A stretch of 34,041 nt of DNA from Candidatus Zhuqueibacterota bacterium (GCA_030950365.1 JAUZRQ010000029.1:1-34041); one strand, 5' to 3'. Counted from the stretch's first letter, positions 16,567-24,608 are shown. Numbers and translations are program-made. Notes: generated from the letters alone by a model not told the origin.

Positions 16567-16576
16567 TGAAAATGTG

Positions 16577-17764
16577 CTATGAGATCAGGCCGAATTCTTT
16601 GCCGAGCTTGTAGAACACCTCGAGCACATGGTCGAGGATGTCATCGGTATGGGTGGCCATGTAGCTGGTGCGAATGAGGCCATGGCCCGGAGGGACGGCC
16701 GGCGCGATGGCAGGATTGGTGAAAATGCCGTTTTCGTACAGCTTGCGCCAGAATTCAAATGTGGCCATCTCGTCGCCAATGAGGATAGGAATGATGGGCG
16801 TACGCGAATTACCGGTATTGAAGCCCATCTCATCGAAGCCTTTCTTCATTTTGTTCACATTGCGCCACAGCTTTTCCAGCAGTTCCGGCTCGCTCTCGAT
16901 CACGTCCAGAGCGGCGATCACGGCGGCCACCGACCCTGGCGGCATGCTGGCGGAAAAGATGAGCGCGCGGGCGTGGTGCTTGATGTAATCGATGACATAG
17001 GCGTCGCCGGCAATGAAGCCGCCAAGCGAAGCGAAAGATTTGCTAAACGTGCCCATGACCAGATCGACATCTTTGGGCGAAAGGCCATAATGTTCGGCCG
17101 TGCCGCGACCGTGTTTGCCCAGCACGCCAATGGAGTGGGCATCATCCACCATGATGCGCGCGTTGTATTTTCTGGCCAGCTCCACAATTTTCGGTAGATC
17201 CACGATGTCGCCTTCCATGCTGAACACGCCATCGGTAACGATCAGTTTGCCGGCGTCATCGTCGTGATTTTGCAGCAGTTTTTCCAGATGATCGAAATCG
17301 TTGTGACGGTATTTCAGCACGCGGGCGAAGGACAGCCGGCAGCCATCCACGATACTGGCGTGATTGCTGCGATCGGCAAAAATGATGTCATCTCGGCCAG
17401 CAATGGTAGAGATAACCCCCAGGTTGGTCTGAAAGCCGGTGGAAAACACCAGTGCAGCTTCAGTTTGCATAAAGCGGGCGAGGCGATTTTCAAGCTCGGT
17501 ATGCAAATCGAGAGTTCCGTTCAAAAACCGGGAACCCGTGCAGCCCGAGCCGTATTTTTCGATGGCTTTTTGAGCACTCTCAATGACATGTGGATGTTGG
17601 GTAAGACCTAAATAATTATTGGAGCCAATCATGATCATCCGCCGACCGTCGATGGTCACCTCGGGTCCGGCTCCACTTTGAATCTCTTTGAAATAGGGAT
17701 ACCATCCTTGCTCACGCGCTTCCTGGGCTCTGGTGAATGCTCTGCACTTGTCGAATAGATCCAA
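16577..17764 (-). CDS. spt: Serine palmitoyltransferase (alpha-oxoamine synthase family)
   Basis: A 395-residue PLP enzyme. The start is TTG 17764 with GGGAGGG seven bases upstream; no earlier ATG exists. Family landmarks: GSNNYLGLTQHP, GSGCTGSRFLNGTLDLHTELE, SNHASIVDG, VTDGVFSMEGDIVDLP, MVDDAHSIGVLGKHGRGT, and the PLP lysine in GTFSKSFASLGG (K242). The opening (CRAFTRAQEAREQGWYPYFKEIQSGAGPEV) and KHHARALIFSASMPPGSVAAVIAALDVI resemble Bacteroidota serine palmitoyltransferases more than glycine C-acetyltransferase (Kbl) or BioF. SPT condenses serine with a long acyl thioester to 3-ketosphinganine, the first step of sphingolipid synthesis. No threonine dehydrogenase is adjacent, which argues against Kbl. 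A divergent NAD-dependent reductase-type gene and a GNAT-fold gene support the lipid role. Confidence 0.85.
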   Translation of the reverse strand: MDLFDKCRAFTRAQEAREQGWYPYFKEIQSGAGPEVTIDGRRMIMIGSNNYLGLTQHPHVIESAQKAIEKYGSGCTGSRFLNGTLDLHTELENRLARFMQTEAALVFSTGFQTNLGVISTIAGRDDIIFADRSNHASIVDGCRLSFARVLKYRHNDFDHLEKLLQNHDDDAGKLIVTDGVFSMEGDIVDLPKIVELARKYNARIMVDDAHSIGVLGKHGRGTAEHYGLSPKDVDLVMGTFSKSFASLGGFIAGDAYVIDYIKHHARALIFSASMPPGSVAAVIAALDVIESEPELLEKLWRNVNKMKKGFDEMGFNTGNSRTPIIPILIGDEMATFEFWRKLYENGIFTNPAIAPAVPPGHGLIRTSYMATHTDDILDHVLEVFYKLGKEFGLIS

Positions 17765-17955
17765 CCCTGATCCCTCCCAATCTATTGTTCATGCATAAAT
17801 TAACGTCAATATAATAAGGGGTGCTGAACAAAGCAAGCATAAAAAATAACAGAAAACTAAAATTCTCTTAGTGAAAACCGGCCGAATTTTTTACATTTTA
17901 ACATTCATCCGACCATGAAACATTGATCATTCAAAACGAAAAAAGCGAGGAAAAG

Positions 17956-18936
17956 TTGCGAGCTCTGGTAACCGGTGCGTCCGGATTTATTGGCGGATTT
18001 CTGGTGCAGCGTCTGCTCGATGACGGCGTCGAAGTTGTTTGCCTGATGCGCAAAACCTCATCCCGGGCTTATCTGCCTGTGGATCGCATTCGCATTCACC
18101 TCGGATCACTGCAGGACGTGGATTCACTCAAGACGGCCGTACAGGGTGTGGATGTCGTGTTCCACCTTGCCGGCGCAACCAAAGCGCTGAGCCGAGAAGA
18201 TTTTTTCCAGATTAATGCCGGCGGCACCCAAAATCTGCTCGAAGCCTGCCGCCAGAGCGGAGTGAAGCTGCCCCGGTTCGTGCTGGTGTCCAGCCTGGCA
18301 GCGGCCGGGCCAAGCGCCGACCGGCAGGGCATCAGCGAGGAAGACGAGCCGCGGCCGGTGTCGCATTACGGGCAGTCCAAGCTCGAAGCCGAACGCATCG
18401 CTGCTGAGTACGGCCGGGATTTGCCGGTCACCATCGTGCGGCCACCGGTGGTATACGGCCCCCGCGACCGCGATGTGTACCAGTATTTCAAACAAGTGAA
18501 TATGGGCTTCGCGCTGTATCTCGGCCGGGAGCCGCGCTATTTCAGCATCATTCATGTGCGCGATCTGGTTGAGGGTATCTGGGCGGCTGGCCGCGCCGCT
18601 CAGGCCGTTGGCCGCACCTATTTTTTGACCAATCCTCAACCCGAATCCTGGCGGGGGCTGGGGCAGATGATCGCCCGCGCCGTGGGCAAGGAGCCCGTGC
18701 CCATCGTGCTGCCGGAATGGACCGCCAGCGTGGTGGCGGTGTTCGGCGAGATGGTGGCGCGCATTACGCGCAAGCCGCCGCTTTTGGGCTTCGATAAAAT
18801 CCGTGAAATGCGTGAAAAATACTGGGTGTGCCGGGGAACCCGAGCCGAAACGGAACTGGGCTTCAGGCCGGCTATCTCCGCCGAGGAGGGCATCGAAGAA
18901 ACCGCGAAATGGTACCGCGACCATGGCTGGCTGTGA
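17956..18936 (+). CDS. NAD-dependent epimerase/dehydratase (extended SDR); candidate ceramide reductase (CerR-like)
   Basis: About 326 residues of the extended short-chain dehydrogenase family. The Rossmann motif is LVTGASGFIGGFL directly at the N-terminus; the catalytic serine lies in LVSSLAAAG and YxxxK in HYGQSKLEAE. RPPVVYGPRDRDVYQYFK is the usual substrate-side segment. There is no ATG start: TTG 17956, with GAGG six to nine bases upstream, puts the start just before the Rossmann strand; TTG 17923 is an alternative lacking an SD. It diverges from the serine palmitoyltransferase across 190 bp. In Caulobacter, as I recall, an NAD-epimerase-type protein reduces the 3-keto group of oxidised ceramide. 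By position and fold this protein may do the same; a sugar-nucleotide epimerase is the alternative. Confidence 0.88.
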   Translation: MRALVTGASGFIGGFLVQRLLDDGVEVVCLMRKTSSRAYLPVDRIRIHLGSLQDVDSLKTAVQGVDVVFHLAGATKALSREDFFQINAGGTQNLLEACRQSGVKLPRFVLVSSLAAAGPSADRQGISEEDEPRPVSHYGQSKLEAERIAAEYGRDLPVTIVRPPVVYGPRDRDVYQYFKQVNMGFALYLGREPRYFSIIHVRDLVEGIWAAGRAAQAVGRTYFLTNPQPESWRGLGQMIARAVGKEPVPIVLPEWTASVVAVFGEMVARITRKPPLLGFDKIREMREKYWVCRGTRAETELGFRPAISAEEGIEETAKWYRDHGWL

Positions 18937-18944
18937 AGGGGAAA

Positions 18945-19823
18945 TCACATGTTGCGCAGCCGGTATTGTAAAATGATGTTGATCAATTTGTCCAGAGATG
19001 AAGCAGGCTGCGCGGCGCCGTTGGTGAACGGCTCCGCTTCCGTACGCTGCAGATAGCGCCGGGCAAGCAGGTAGTGCAGCAGCTCGTTGGCATCCACCTG
19101 TGGCCGGTATTCATACACCCGGTTGCGCCGGTTTTTAGAGGACATCTCGATCTCAATGGCGTAAAATGGCAGTTGAATGGTGAACGGCAATTTCGGAGAT
19201 ACCTGCTTTTCGAGCAGGTATCCCTTCCGGGCCATGTCGCGCAGTAGCCGCCAGGTCATCTCCGCGGTCAGGTGAATGGACGAATCCAGCGCCACGTACA
19301 CTTCCGGACCGGTGGCTTTGCCTTTTTCCCAGATAGTCGCCAATACTTGCAATTCCAACGGGCTGGGAATGGGCAGGTCCTTGATTTTCGGTCTCGTGGG
19401 ACGATCTTTCTTTTTCTTTGCCAGCGAGGAAACCGCCTGCGCCACCCGGTTGAAATCCAGAACGGCATCGCGGCCGGCGCGGCTCTCCAGTGCTTCCTGA
19501 ACCGGATCGGTGGGGACCACAGGCGGACCGGTGGTGGAGTCCGAAAATTGTGGGATTTGCAACCGCAGTCGGGACTTGCGCGTGAACGATAGCCCAATCG
19601 AGGATGTGTCGCGATAGAGGTCGGTCAAAATTTGCTCGATGAGCTGCTGCCGGCGCAGGAAATACATCAAGCGCAGAGAGTCGATCTTCACGGGGCTGGA
19701 CGTGCTCAGCGAGTCCTTACCGTCTTGCTGCGGATACGGCAAGGCCACAGCGGCGGATAGGCCGCTTATAGAAAGCAAAAACTCGATGATGAAAATGCTG
19801 AGCCACGACCTTTTGTGCGGCAT
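18945..19823 (-). CDS. Exported protein with a BlaI/MecI-like winged-helix domain
   Basis: About 292 residues. ATG 19823 has GGGAG eight bases upstream; a GTG three codons earlier is too close to that SD. The N-terminus (MPHKRSWLSIFIIEFLLSISGLSAAVALPYP) is a signal peptide or single anchor. A low-complexity Ser/Thr/Pro region and a Lys-rich linker (SLAKKKKDRPTRPKIKDLP, near 140-158) follow. Residues about 160-250 (SPLELQVLATIWEKGKATGPEVYVAL...MTWRLLRDMARKGYLLEKQ...YEYRPQV) match the order of the penicillinase-repressor winged helix: ‘E-x-x-V-x-x-x-x-W’, a T-V/T-W helix, ‘K-G-x-L’, then a Y-x-Y-x-P wing. If the N-terminus is a true export signal, the DNA-binding-type fold would sit outside the cytoplasm. 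It converges with the epimerase gene (8-bp gap). No BlaR-type sensor is nearby. Confidence 0.8.
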   Translation of the reverse strand: MPHKRSWLSIFIIEFLLSISGLSAAVALPYPQQDGKDSLSTSSPVKIDSLRLMYFLRRQQLIEQILTDLYRDTSSIGLSFTRKSRLRLQIPQFSDSTTGPPVVPTDPVQEALESRAGRDAVLDFNRVAQAVSSLAKKKKDRPTRPKIKDLPIPSPLELQVLATIWEKGKATGPEVYVALDSSIHLTAEMTWRLLRDMARKGYLLEKQVSPKLPFTIQLPFYAIEIEMSSKNRRNRVYEYRPQVDANELLHYLLARRYLQRTEAEPFTNGAAQPASSLDKLINIILQYRLRNM

Positions 19824-20090
19824 GCGATCCACTCCCTTTCAAATATGTGGCTAATCCAGTAACCTCAAGTTGGCAGGTTTTGTTCCCCGTATCATAGCAA
19901 TACACACGAACCCGTACGAAATCGTCCTCCCTGGTCCGCTACCACCAGCCAGTGCAAGCCGTCACAACCAGTTGCTGAACTTGTTAAATCAGGCCGCAAC
20001 AGTGTGGATAAAGCACTATTTTGCTTGATTTTTACCACCATAATATTAATTTATGTAAAAATTTCAAAAGAAAACTCTGCGGGAGGCACA

Positions 20091-20345
20091 ATGCGATATC
20101 GCAGCGAAATCGAAGAGGAAAATCGCAAGATTCGCAGGCTTCGGTTTTTAGCTGATTTGATCGCATCGCTGTTGGCCCGTCCTGAGACATCCATTCTTGA
20201 GGCGCATGGCCTGATTCAATACATCCGAAAAGAAGCTTTGCAAATGTTCCCAGGGAAGGAAGCCGCGTTCGATATGATTTATCATCGACGCTTTCGGAGG
20301 ATTATTGAAGAGCGTTTGCAAAGACACTGGCCCATGTGGAATTAG
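20091..20345 (+). CDS. Small basic helical protein of unknown function
   Basis: 84 residues, starting at ATG 20091 behind GGGAGG (20081-20086). A longer reading from 20004 would add a hydrophobic 29-residue leader but has no SD, so I reject it. The sequence opens RYRSEIEEENRKIRRLRFLADLIASLLARPETSILEAHGLIQYIRKEALQMFPGKEAAFDMIYHRRFRRIIEERL. It is mostly alpha-helical, rich in Arg and Glu, with a conserved-looking core L-F-P-G-K-E-x-x-F-D-x-I-Y. I remember similar short proteins from other uncultured bacteria but know no function. The next gene starts 13 bases later on the same strand. Confidence 0.7.
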   Translation: MRYRSEIEEENRKIRRLRFLADLIASLLARPETSILEAHGLIQYIRKEALQMFPGKEAAFDMIYHRRFRRIIEERLQRHWPMWN

Positions 20346-20358
20346 CCGATGGACCGTT

Positions 20359-21234
20359 ATGGAAAACGCGCTGAACTATTCGAAATTGTCTAAAATGCCT
20401 TTCCCATGGTATGGTTATGCGGCGGCGGTCTGGCTCGTGGCCGCCGAAATCCTGATGTTTGCGCGCATCGAGCCTTTTCTTACCTGGTTTACTCCAATAC
20501 AGTGGACCGGCTTGATCTTTCTATTGGATGCGATTCTGGTCAAGCTTGGCGAGGAGAGCTTCATTTTTCGCCGCACGCGCGAATTTTTGTACATGCTGTT
20601 CGTGTCCAATGTCGTCTGGTTCGGATTCGAAGGCTACAATCTGCATTTGCAGAACTGGAAATATGTCGGCCTGCCCGAGTCGTACTGGGTGCGCGCGGTC
20701 GGCTACGTATGGTCATTTGCCACCATATTCCCGGGGGTGCTGCTGACCAGCCGCATCATTGACCGGCTCGGGGTATTTGATTTTGTTCGCTTCCGGCCGG
20801 TGGCGGTGTCCCGGGGCTGGCGTGCCGGTTTCATGATTTTCGGCTTTTTAAGCGTGACCATCCCGCTCCTGGTGCCGCAGGAGATCGCGCGCTATCTATT
20901 TGCTTTTGTTTGGGTTGGTTTTGTGTTTCTGATCGATCCGATCAATGACCGGCTGGGTATGCCATCACTGCTGCGCGAGCTGGAAGAAGGTACGCTGCGA
21001 AAGCTGTTTTCGCTGTTTCTGTCCGGGATTATCTGCGGATTTTTGTGGGAATTTTGGAACTATTGGGCCGGAACAAAGTGGATTTATACAGTGCCGTTTT
21101 TAACCGAGCCCCGAATTTTCGAAATGCCACTGTTCGGTTTTCTGGGATTTCTACCATTTGCGGCAGAGTGCTATGTGTTCTGGCAGCTTTCGCTGTGGCT
21201 GCGGCGTCGATTGTCATCCGAAAATAGGAGATGA
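20359..21234 (+). CDS. Polytopic inner-membrane protein of unknown function
   Basis: About 291 residues with seven to eight hydrophobic segments (roughly residues 20-40, 45-65, 80-100, 125-150, 175-190, 200-218, 240-262, 268-285). Tryptophan and phenylalanine are frequent; charged loops include LLVKLGEES, FRRTREFLY and RELEEGTLRKLF. A notable segment is GIICGFLWEFWNYWAGTKWIYTVPFL. No transporter, enzyme or secretion motif was recognised. The ORF is open further upstream to 20305, but that would overlap the 84-residue gene. ATG 20359 lacks a strong SD, and ATG 20395 is a second option. It probably shares a transcript with the small gene just upstream. Function unknown. Confidence 0.7.
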   Translation: MENALNYSKLSKMPFPWYGYAAAVWLVAAEILMFARIEPFLTWFTPIQWTGLIFLLDAILVKLGEESFIFRRTREFLYMLFVSNVVWFGFEGYNLHLQNWKYVGLPESYWVRAVGYVWSFATIFPGVLLTSRIIDRLGVFDFVRFRPVAVSRGWRAGFMIFGFLSVTIPLLVPQEIARYLFAFVWVGFVFLIDPINDRLGMPSLLRELEEGTLRKLFSLFLSGIICGFLWEFWNYWAGTKWIYTVPFLTEPRIFEMPLFGFLGFLPFAAECYVFWQLSLWLRRRLSSENRR

Positions 21235-21415
21235 ACGGTTGAGCACACTGTGTACGCGCAATGAGATGCAAAAGGCCGAAAAAGTACGGAGATTTTCCTG
21301 CGATTCGGTCGGCTTGCGATTATAATTAGAAATAATAACATTAATTTTTAATAAGTTGAAAACAATTTTAAAACATATCAAACTGCACAAGTGAACCAGC
21401 AACAAGGGGTAACCT

Positions 21416-21829
21416 ATGGGAAAATATTTTTCCACGGAATCGGAAGTTTATGCCCATTTTCAACCATTTTTTGAGAGCCTGCTGAAAAATGCCGAGGTCG
21501 GCGGACAGCTCCGCGAAAAGAAGATGAGCTTCCGCTTCATTACCAGAGACCCCGGCGCCGAAATCGCTCTGGACGCGCGTAAAGGCGAGGGGAAGGTTAC
21601 CACGGGTGAAGGCGAAAAAAATGAAGATGTGTTGATTCAGTTGCGTGCCGATTTGTTGCATCAGTTGATGCTGGGAAAAATTCGCTTGATGCCGGCCATC
21701 ATGGGACGGCAAATCAGTGCCCGCGGTGTGATGGAAAAACAAAAAGAGCTGGGCGCAATGATTTCGACATTAAGCCAACTTTACAAAGACTACTTGAACA
21801 CCAATAACAAACAGGACATGCTCAACTGA
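21416..21829 (+). CDS. SCP2-like sterol/lipid-binding domain protein
   Basis: A soluble protein of 137 residues. The order of elements fits an SCP2 fold: an N-terminal helix (ESEVYAHFQPFFESLLKNAEV), strands (MSFRFITRDPGAEIALDARKGEGKVTTGEG), then DVLIQLRADLLHQLMLGKIRLMPAIMGRQISARGVMEKQKELGAMISTLSQLY. The ‘D-x-x-I-x-x-x-x-x-L-x-x-L-x-x-G-K-I...A-x-M-x-x-x-I’ stretch is the typical SCP2 second half. Such domains bind lipids or fatty acyl chains. GGGGT lies 5-6 bases before the ATG. It is the first gene of a tight operon with cutA (one-base gap) and an MBL-fold gene. The ligand cannot be told; a lipid-linked role is inferred. Confidence 0.75.
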   Translation: MGKYFSTESEVYAHFQPFFESLLKNAEVGGQLREKKMSFRFITRDPGAEIALDARKGEGKVTTGEGEKNEDVLIQLRADLLHQLMLGKIRLMPAIMGRQISARGVMEKQKELGAMISTLSQLYKDYLNTNNKQDMLN

Positions 21830-21830
21830 C

Positions 21831-22178
21831 ATGGCGACCGCTGATAAAAAAGACACCGAATTTATTTTAGTGATTTCGACCACCGGATCGGTGCGTGAAG
21901 CTGAACGGATTTCGAAAATTCTGGTCGAAGAGCATCTGGTGGCCTGCGCCAATGTGGTGCCATCCGTGCGGTCGTTTTACTGGTGGGAGGGGAAAGTCTG
22001 CCAGGATGCCGAAGCCTTGATGTTGATGAAAACCATGCCGGACAAACTGGAGGCATTGAAAAAGACACTCACCCGGTTGCACAGCTATGAAGTGCCCGAA
22101 CTCATCGTGACCCCGATTGTGGACGGGCTTGCGCCCTATTTGAATTGGGTGCGCGAATCGACGCATCCGGAGGCCTGA
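21831..22178 (+). CDS. cutA: Divalent-ion tolerance protein CutA
   Basis: 115 residues of the trimeric CutA1 family. Landmarks are ISTTGSVREAERISKILVEEHLVACANVVPSVRSFYWWEGKV and KTMPDKLEALKKTLTRLHSYEVPELIVTPI, including the L-x-A-C-x-N-V, Y-x-W-x-G-x-V and H-x-Y-E-V-P-E motifs that mark the family. CutA binds metal ions such as copper, but its true role remains uncertain. It begins one base after the SCP2-like stop and ends four bases before the next gene, so it is the middle member of an operon. Confidence 0.95.
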   Translation: MATADKKDTEFILVISTTGSVREAERISKILVEEHLVACANVVPSVRSFYWWEGKVCQDAEALMLMKTMPDKLEALKKTLTRLHSYEVPELIVTPIVDGLAPYLNWVRESTHPEA

Positions 22179-22182
22179 AGCC

Positions 22183-22947
22183 ATGCCGGTTGCAGAGCTC
22201 ACCATTCTTGGTTCCGGCACCTGTGCCGCCACCCGGGCCCGATCCATGGCAGGATATCACCTGGCCTACAACGGCAAGAGCATGCTTCTGGATGTCGGCG
22301 ATGGTGCGCTGAGGCGCATGCTGGAGGCCGGTATCCCCTATCCGGACGTGGATGCCATTTTTATTTCCCACCACCACATCGACCACATTGCGGATCTGGT
22401 GCCATATCTATGGGCCGTGCGTTACAGCCCCGAGGTTCAGCGGCATCGGCCACTGTACATCGTCGGGCCGCCGGGAACCAATGAATGGTACGAGCGCCTT
22501 GCCGATGCCTTCGGTGGATGGATGCTGGACCTGCCTTTTTCGCTAATCATCGAGGATCGTGAGTCGGAAAGCTGGACGTGGCAGGGCATCGAAATCGAGA
22601 CGCTGCCCATGCGCCATTCCGTACCGGTGAACGGCTATCGGTTTGCGCTGGGCGGTCGTATTCTGGCCTACACCGGCGATACCGGCTATCATGCCAATGT
22701 GGTTCGATTGGCGCGCGAAGCCGATCTGCTGATTATCGAATGCTCGTTTCTGGATGGCGGTGAGCCGGTGGAGACGCACATGACGCCATCCGGTGTCGGA
22801 CGGGTGGCCAGCGAAGCCAGGGCGAAGAAAGTAGTGCTGACGCATATGTATCCGGAATGCGATCGTGGCGATTTGCGTGGGCAGATGCAGAAGACGTTTG
22901 ACGGTGAGTTGGTGGTGGCGGAGGACCTGCTGAAAATCATGCTGTGA
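22183..22947 (+). CDS. MBL-fold hydrolase of the RNase Z/phosphodiesterase type
   Basis: A cytoplasmic metallo-beta-lactamase-fold protein of 254 residues without a signal peptide. The opening LTILGSGTCAATRARSMAGYHL resembles RNase Z and related phosphodiesterases. The metal site is complete: SHHHIDHIADL (HxHxDH type), His in PMRHSVPVNGYRF, Asp in AYTGDTGYHANV and His in VVLTHMYPECDRGD. It lacks the long flexible arm of true tRNase Z and is shorter (usually about 300). It therefore may be a cyclic-nucleotide phosphodiesterase or other phosphate-ester hydrolase. It is the last gene of the SCP2-like/cutA operon. Confidence 0.88.
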   Translation: MPVAELTILGSGTCAATRARSMAGYHLAYNGKSMLLDVGDGALRRMLEAGIPYPDVDAIFISHHHIDHIADLVPYLWAVRYSPEVQRHRPLYIVGPPGTNEWYERLADAFGGWMLDLPFSLIIEDRESESWTWQGIEIETLPMRHSVPVNGYRFALGGRILAYTGDTGYHANVVRLAREADLLIIECSFLDGGEPVETHMTPSGVGRVASEARAKKVVLTHMYPECDRGDLRGQMQKTFDGELVVAEDLLKIML

Positions 22948-23055
22948 GGATGCGGCGGCAGGTTGCGCACGGGAACAATCCTGTCGCAGCCGGTGTTGGA
23001 TTAACGAAGATGCATTCGACTGATGTCGCAACCGTCGCTTTTTGAGAAGGCTTGA

Positions 23056-23943
23056 ATGACAAACGTAATGACCACGCATAAAAAGATAAATTGGTTTCAC
23101 CGGGCGCTTTTCTTTTCTCTACTGCTGCACATCCTGTTTTTGGGTGCCGCCGGCTGGCTGGTCGAAACGCCGCTGTTTTCTTCCCAACCCAAAAAAGAAG
23201 AACCCCCGCAGGAACCGCTGGTATTTGAATTCGATCAACCGGAACGTCCTCCGGAGGTGATCGAAACTCCGGAATCGGCGCGCCGTGATGCGCCCAATCC
23301 CGATGCGCGTTTTGCATCGGACAAAAACGCGCAGGCCCAGAATGAAACGGCCAGAGAGGACCTGCCCCTCGGCGAAGCATACAACGAGGGCGAGGTGGAC
23401 TTCCCGCAAATGGCAGAAATGCCGGCACAGCCGCAGCCCCAAACCCGTCAGGACGATCAGCAGGCAGAAAAGCAAAACAAGCCTGTCATGAGCACGGGGA
23501 TGGAAGCGGCCAGCCAGTTCTCGCGCGAATGGCTGACCGCATCGCCGCAACAGCCGTTTCGCGGTGAGCTCCTGCGCGCCAAAACCGATCAGCGGCGCAC
23601 GCGCGCCGAAGATGTGGGCGCGTTTTCGCTCAACACCTATGCCTGGGATTTCGCGCCCTACATGCTGCGGCTAAAGCGCAAAATCGAAAAAAACATTTTT
23701 CCGCCACCGGCATTTACGTATATGGGAATTATTAGTGGACAGGCGGTACTGCGATTTCGTATATTGCCGGATGGCACCATGAGCCATCTCGAGGTCATTT
23801 CGTACAACGGACACAAGAGTTTGCTCAACACCAGCCTGAAAGCCGTGGAAGTCTCGGCGCCCTTTGAACCGCTGCCCAGCGACTTCCCGGAGAAATATCT
23901 TGAAGTGACCGGGCGGTTCGAATATCTGACGACGAATCGGTGA
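23056..23943 (+). CDS. tonB: TonB-family energy transducer
   Basis: 295 residues. A single N-terminal membrane span (residues 17-37, SLLLHILFLGAAGWLV, with the S-x-x-x-H pattern used to contact ExbB/ExbD) is followed by a Pro/Glu/Gln-rich periplasmic linker (45-150). The C-terminal TonB domain (about 205-290) has YMLRLKRKIEKNIFPPPAF, GQAVLRFRILPDGTMSHLEVIS and NTSLKAVEVSAPFEPLPSDFPE, which are the usual landmarks. TonB carries energy from the proton gradient to outer-membrane receptors. GAAGG precedes the ATG. exbB and exbD follow 11 bp downstream. No TonB-dependent receptor is in the window, so the cargo cannot be told. Confidence 0.93.
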   Translation: MTNVMTTHKKINWFHRALFFSLLLHILFLGAAGWLVETPLFSSQPKKEEPPQEPLVFEFDQPERPPEVIETPESARRDAPNPDARFASDKNAQAQNETAREDLPLGEAYNEGEVDFPQMAEMPAQPQPQTRQDDQQAEKQNKPVMSTGMEAASQFSREWLTASPQQPFRGELLRAKTDQRRTRAEDVGAFSLNTYAWDFAPYMLRLKRKIEKNIFPPPAFTYMGIISGQAVLRFRILPDGTMSHLEVISYNGHKSLLNTSLKAVEVSAPFEPLPSDFPEKYLEVTGRFEYLTTNR

Positions 23944-23954
23944 GGAAGTAGCTT

Positions 23955-24608
23955 ATGGAGGCGTTTGCGACGGTCTGGAATTTTCTGGTCAAGGGCGGAG
24001 TCATCATGATTCCGCTGGCGCTGTGTTCTCTGGTGGGACTGGCCGTGCTCATCGAGAAGCTGTATTCGCTGCGTCGCAACAAAGTGCTCATTCCTGAAAT
24101 CATCAACGTGCTGGAGAATATCCGCTCGGAAGAGGACATTCCTCTGGCCGTGAATATTTGCGAACAGCATCAGGGGCCGTTCGCCAACATTGTGATGACG
24201 GTGCTGCGTTACCGCAACCAGCCCAAAGCCGAACTGAAGGAACTGGTGGAAGAAACCGGCCGGCAGGAGGTGCGCACGCTGGAGCGTGGCCTGGTGGCGC
24301 TGGAAACCGTGGCCGGCGTGGCGCCGCTTCTGGGTTTGCTCGGCACGGTGATCGGCATTTTGAAAATATTTAATGTGATTTCAGAGGTGGGCATGGGCCA
24401 GGCTTCGGCCCTGTCCGGCGGTCTCAGCGAGGCGCTAATCACCACCATCATCGGTCTGAGCATCGGCATTCCGTCGCTGGTGTTTTACAATTATTTTGTG
24501 GACAAGGCCGAGCAGCTCATTCTCGAAATTGAAAAATACAGCTCGGCCTTAATCATGAAATTGAAGAGCTTCGAATCGCAGGAGCTGGATCTCATCGATG
24601 CGTCTTAG
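23955..24608 (+). CDS. exbB: MotA/TolQ/ExbB proton channel protein
   Basis: 217 residues with three predicted membrane helices (about residues 15-38, 115-138, 158-180). Family motifs are GGVIMIPLALCSLVGLAVLIEKLYSL, the LERGLVALETVAGVAPLLGLLGTVIGIL block and the SGGLSEALITTIIGLSIGIPSLVFYNYF block with its conserved Thr/Gly surface. It forms a pentameric proton channel around ExbD and energises TonB. The stop overlaps the exbD start by 11 bases. The neighbouring TonB gene favours ExbB over TolQ; no tolA, tolB or pal is visible. Confidence 0.93.
   Translation: MEAFATVWNFLVKGGVIMIPLALCSLVGLAVLIEKLYSLRRNKVLIPEIINVLENIRSEEDIPLAVNICEQHQGPFANIVMTVLRYRNQPKAELKELVEETGRQEVRTLERGLVALETVAGVAPLLGLLGTVIGILKIFNVISEVGMGQASALSGGLSEALITTIIGLSIGIPSLVFYNYFVDKAEQLILEIEKYSSALIMKLKSFESQELDLIDAS

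Noticed and set aside
16577-17764. Glycine C-acetyltransferase (Kbl) as the name for the PLP enzyme
   Set aside because: No threonine dehydrogenase is adjacent, and the N-terminal segment and lipid-type neighbours fit serine palmitoyltransferase better; the point is still open.
20004-20090. N-terminal hydrophobic extension of the 84-residue protein
   Set aside because: No SD before 20004, whereas GGGAGG precedes ATG 20091; the extension is A/T-rich promoter-like sequence.
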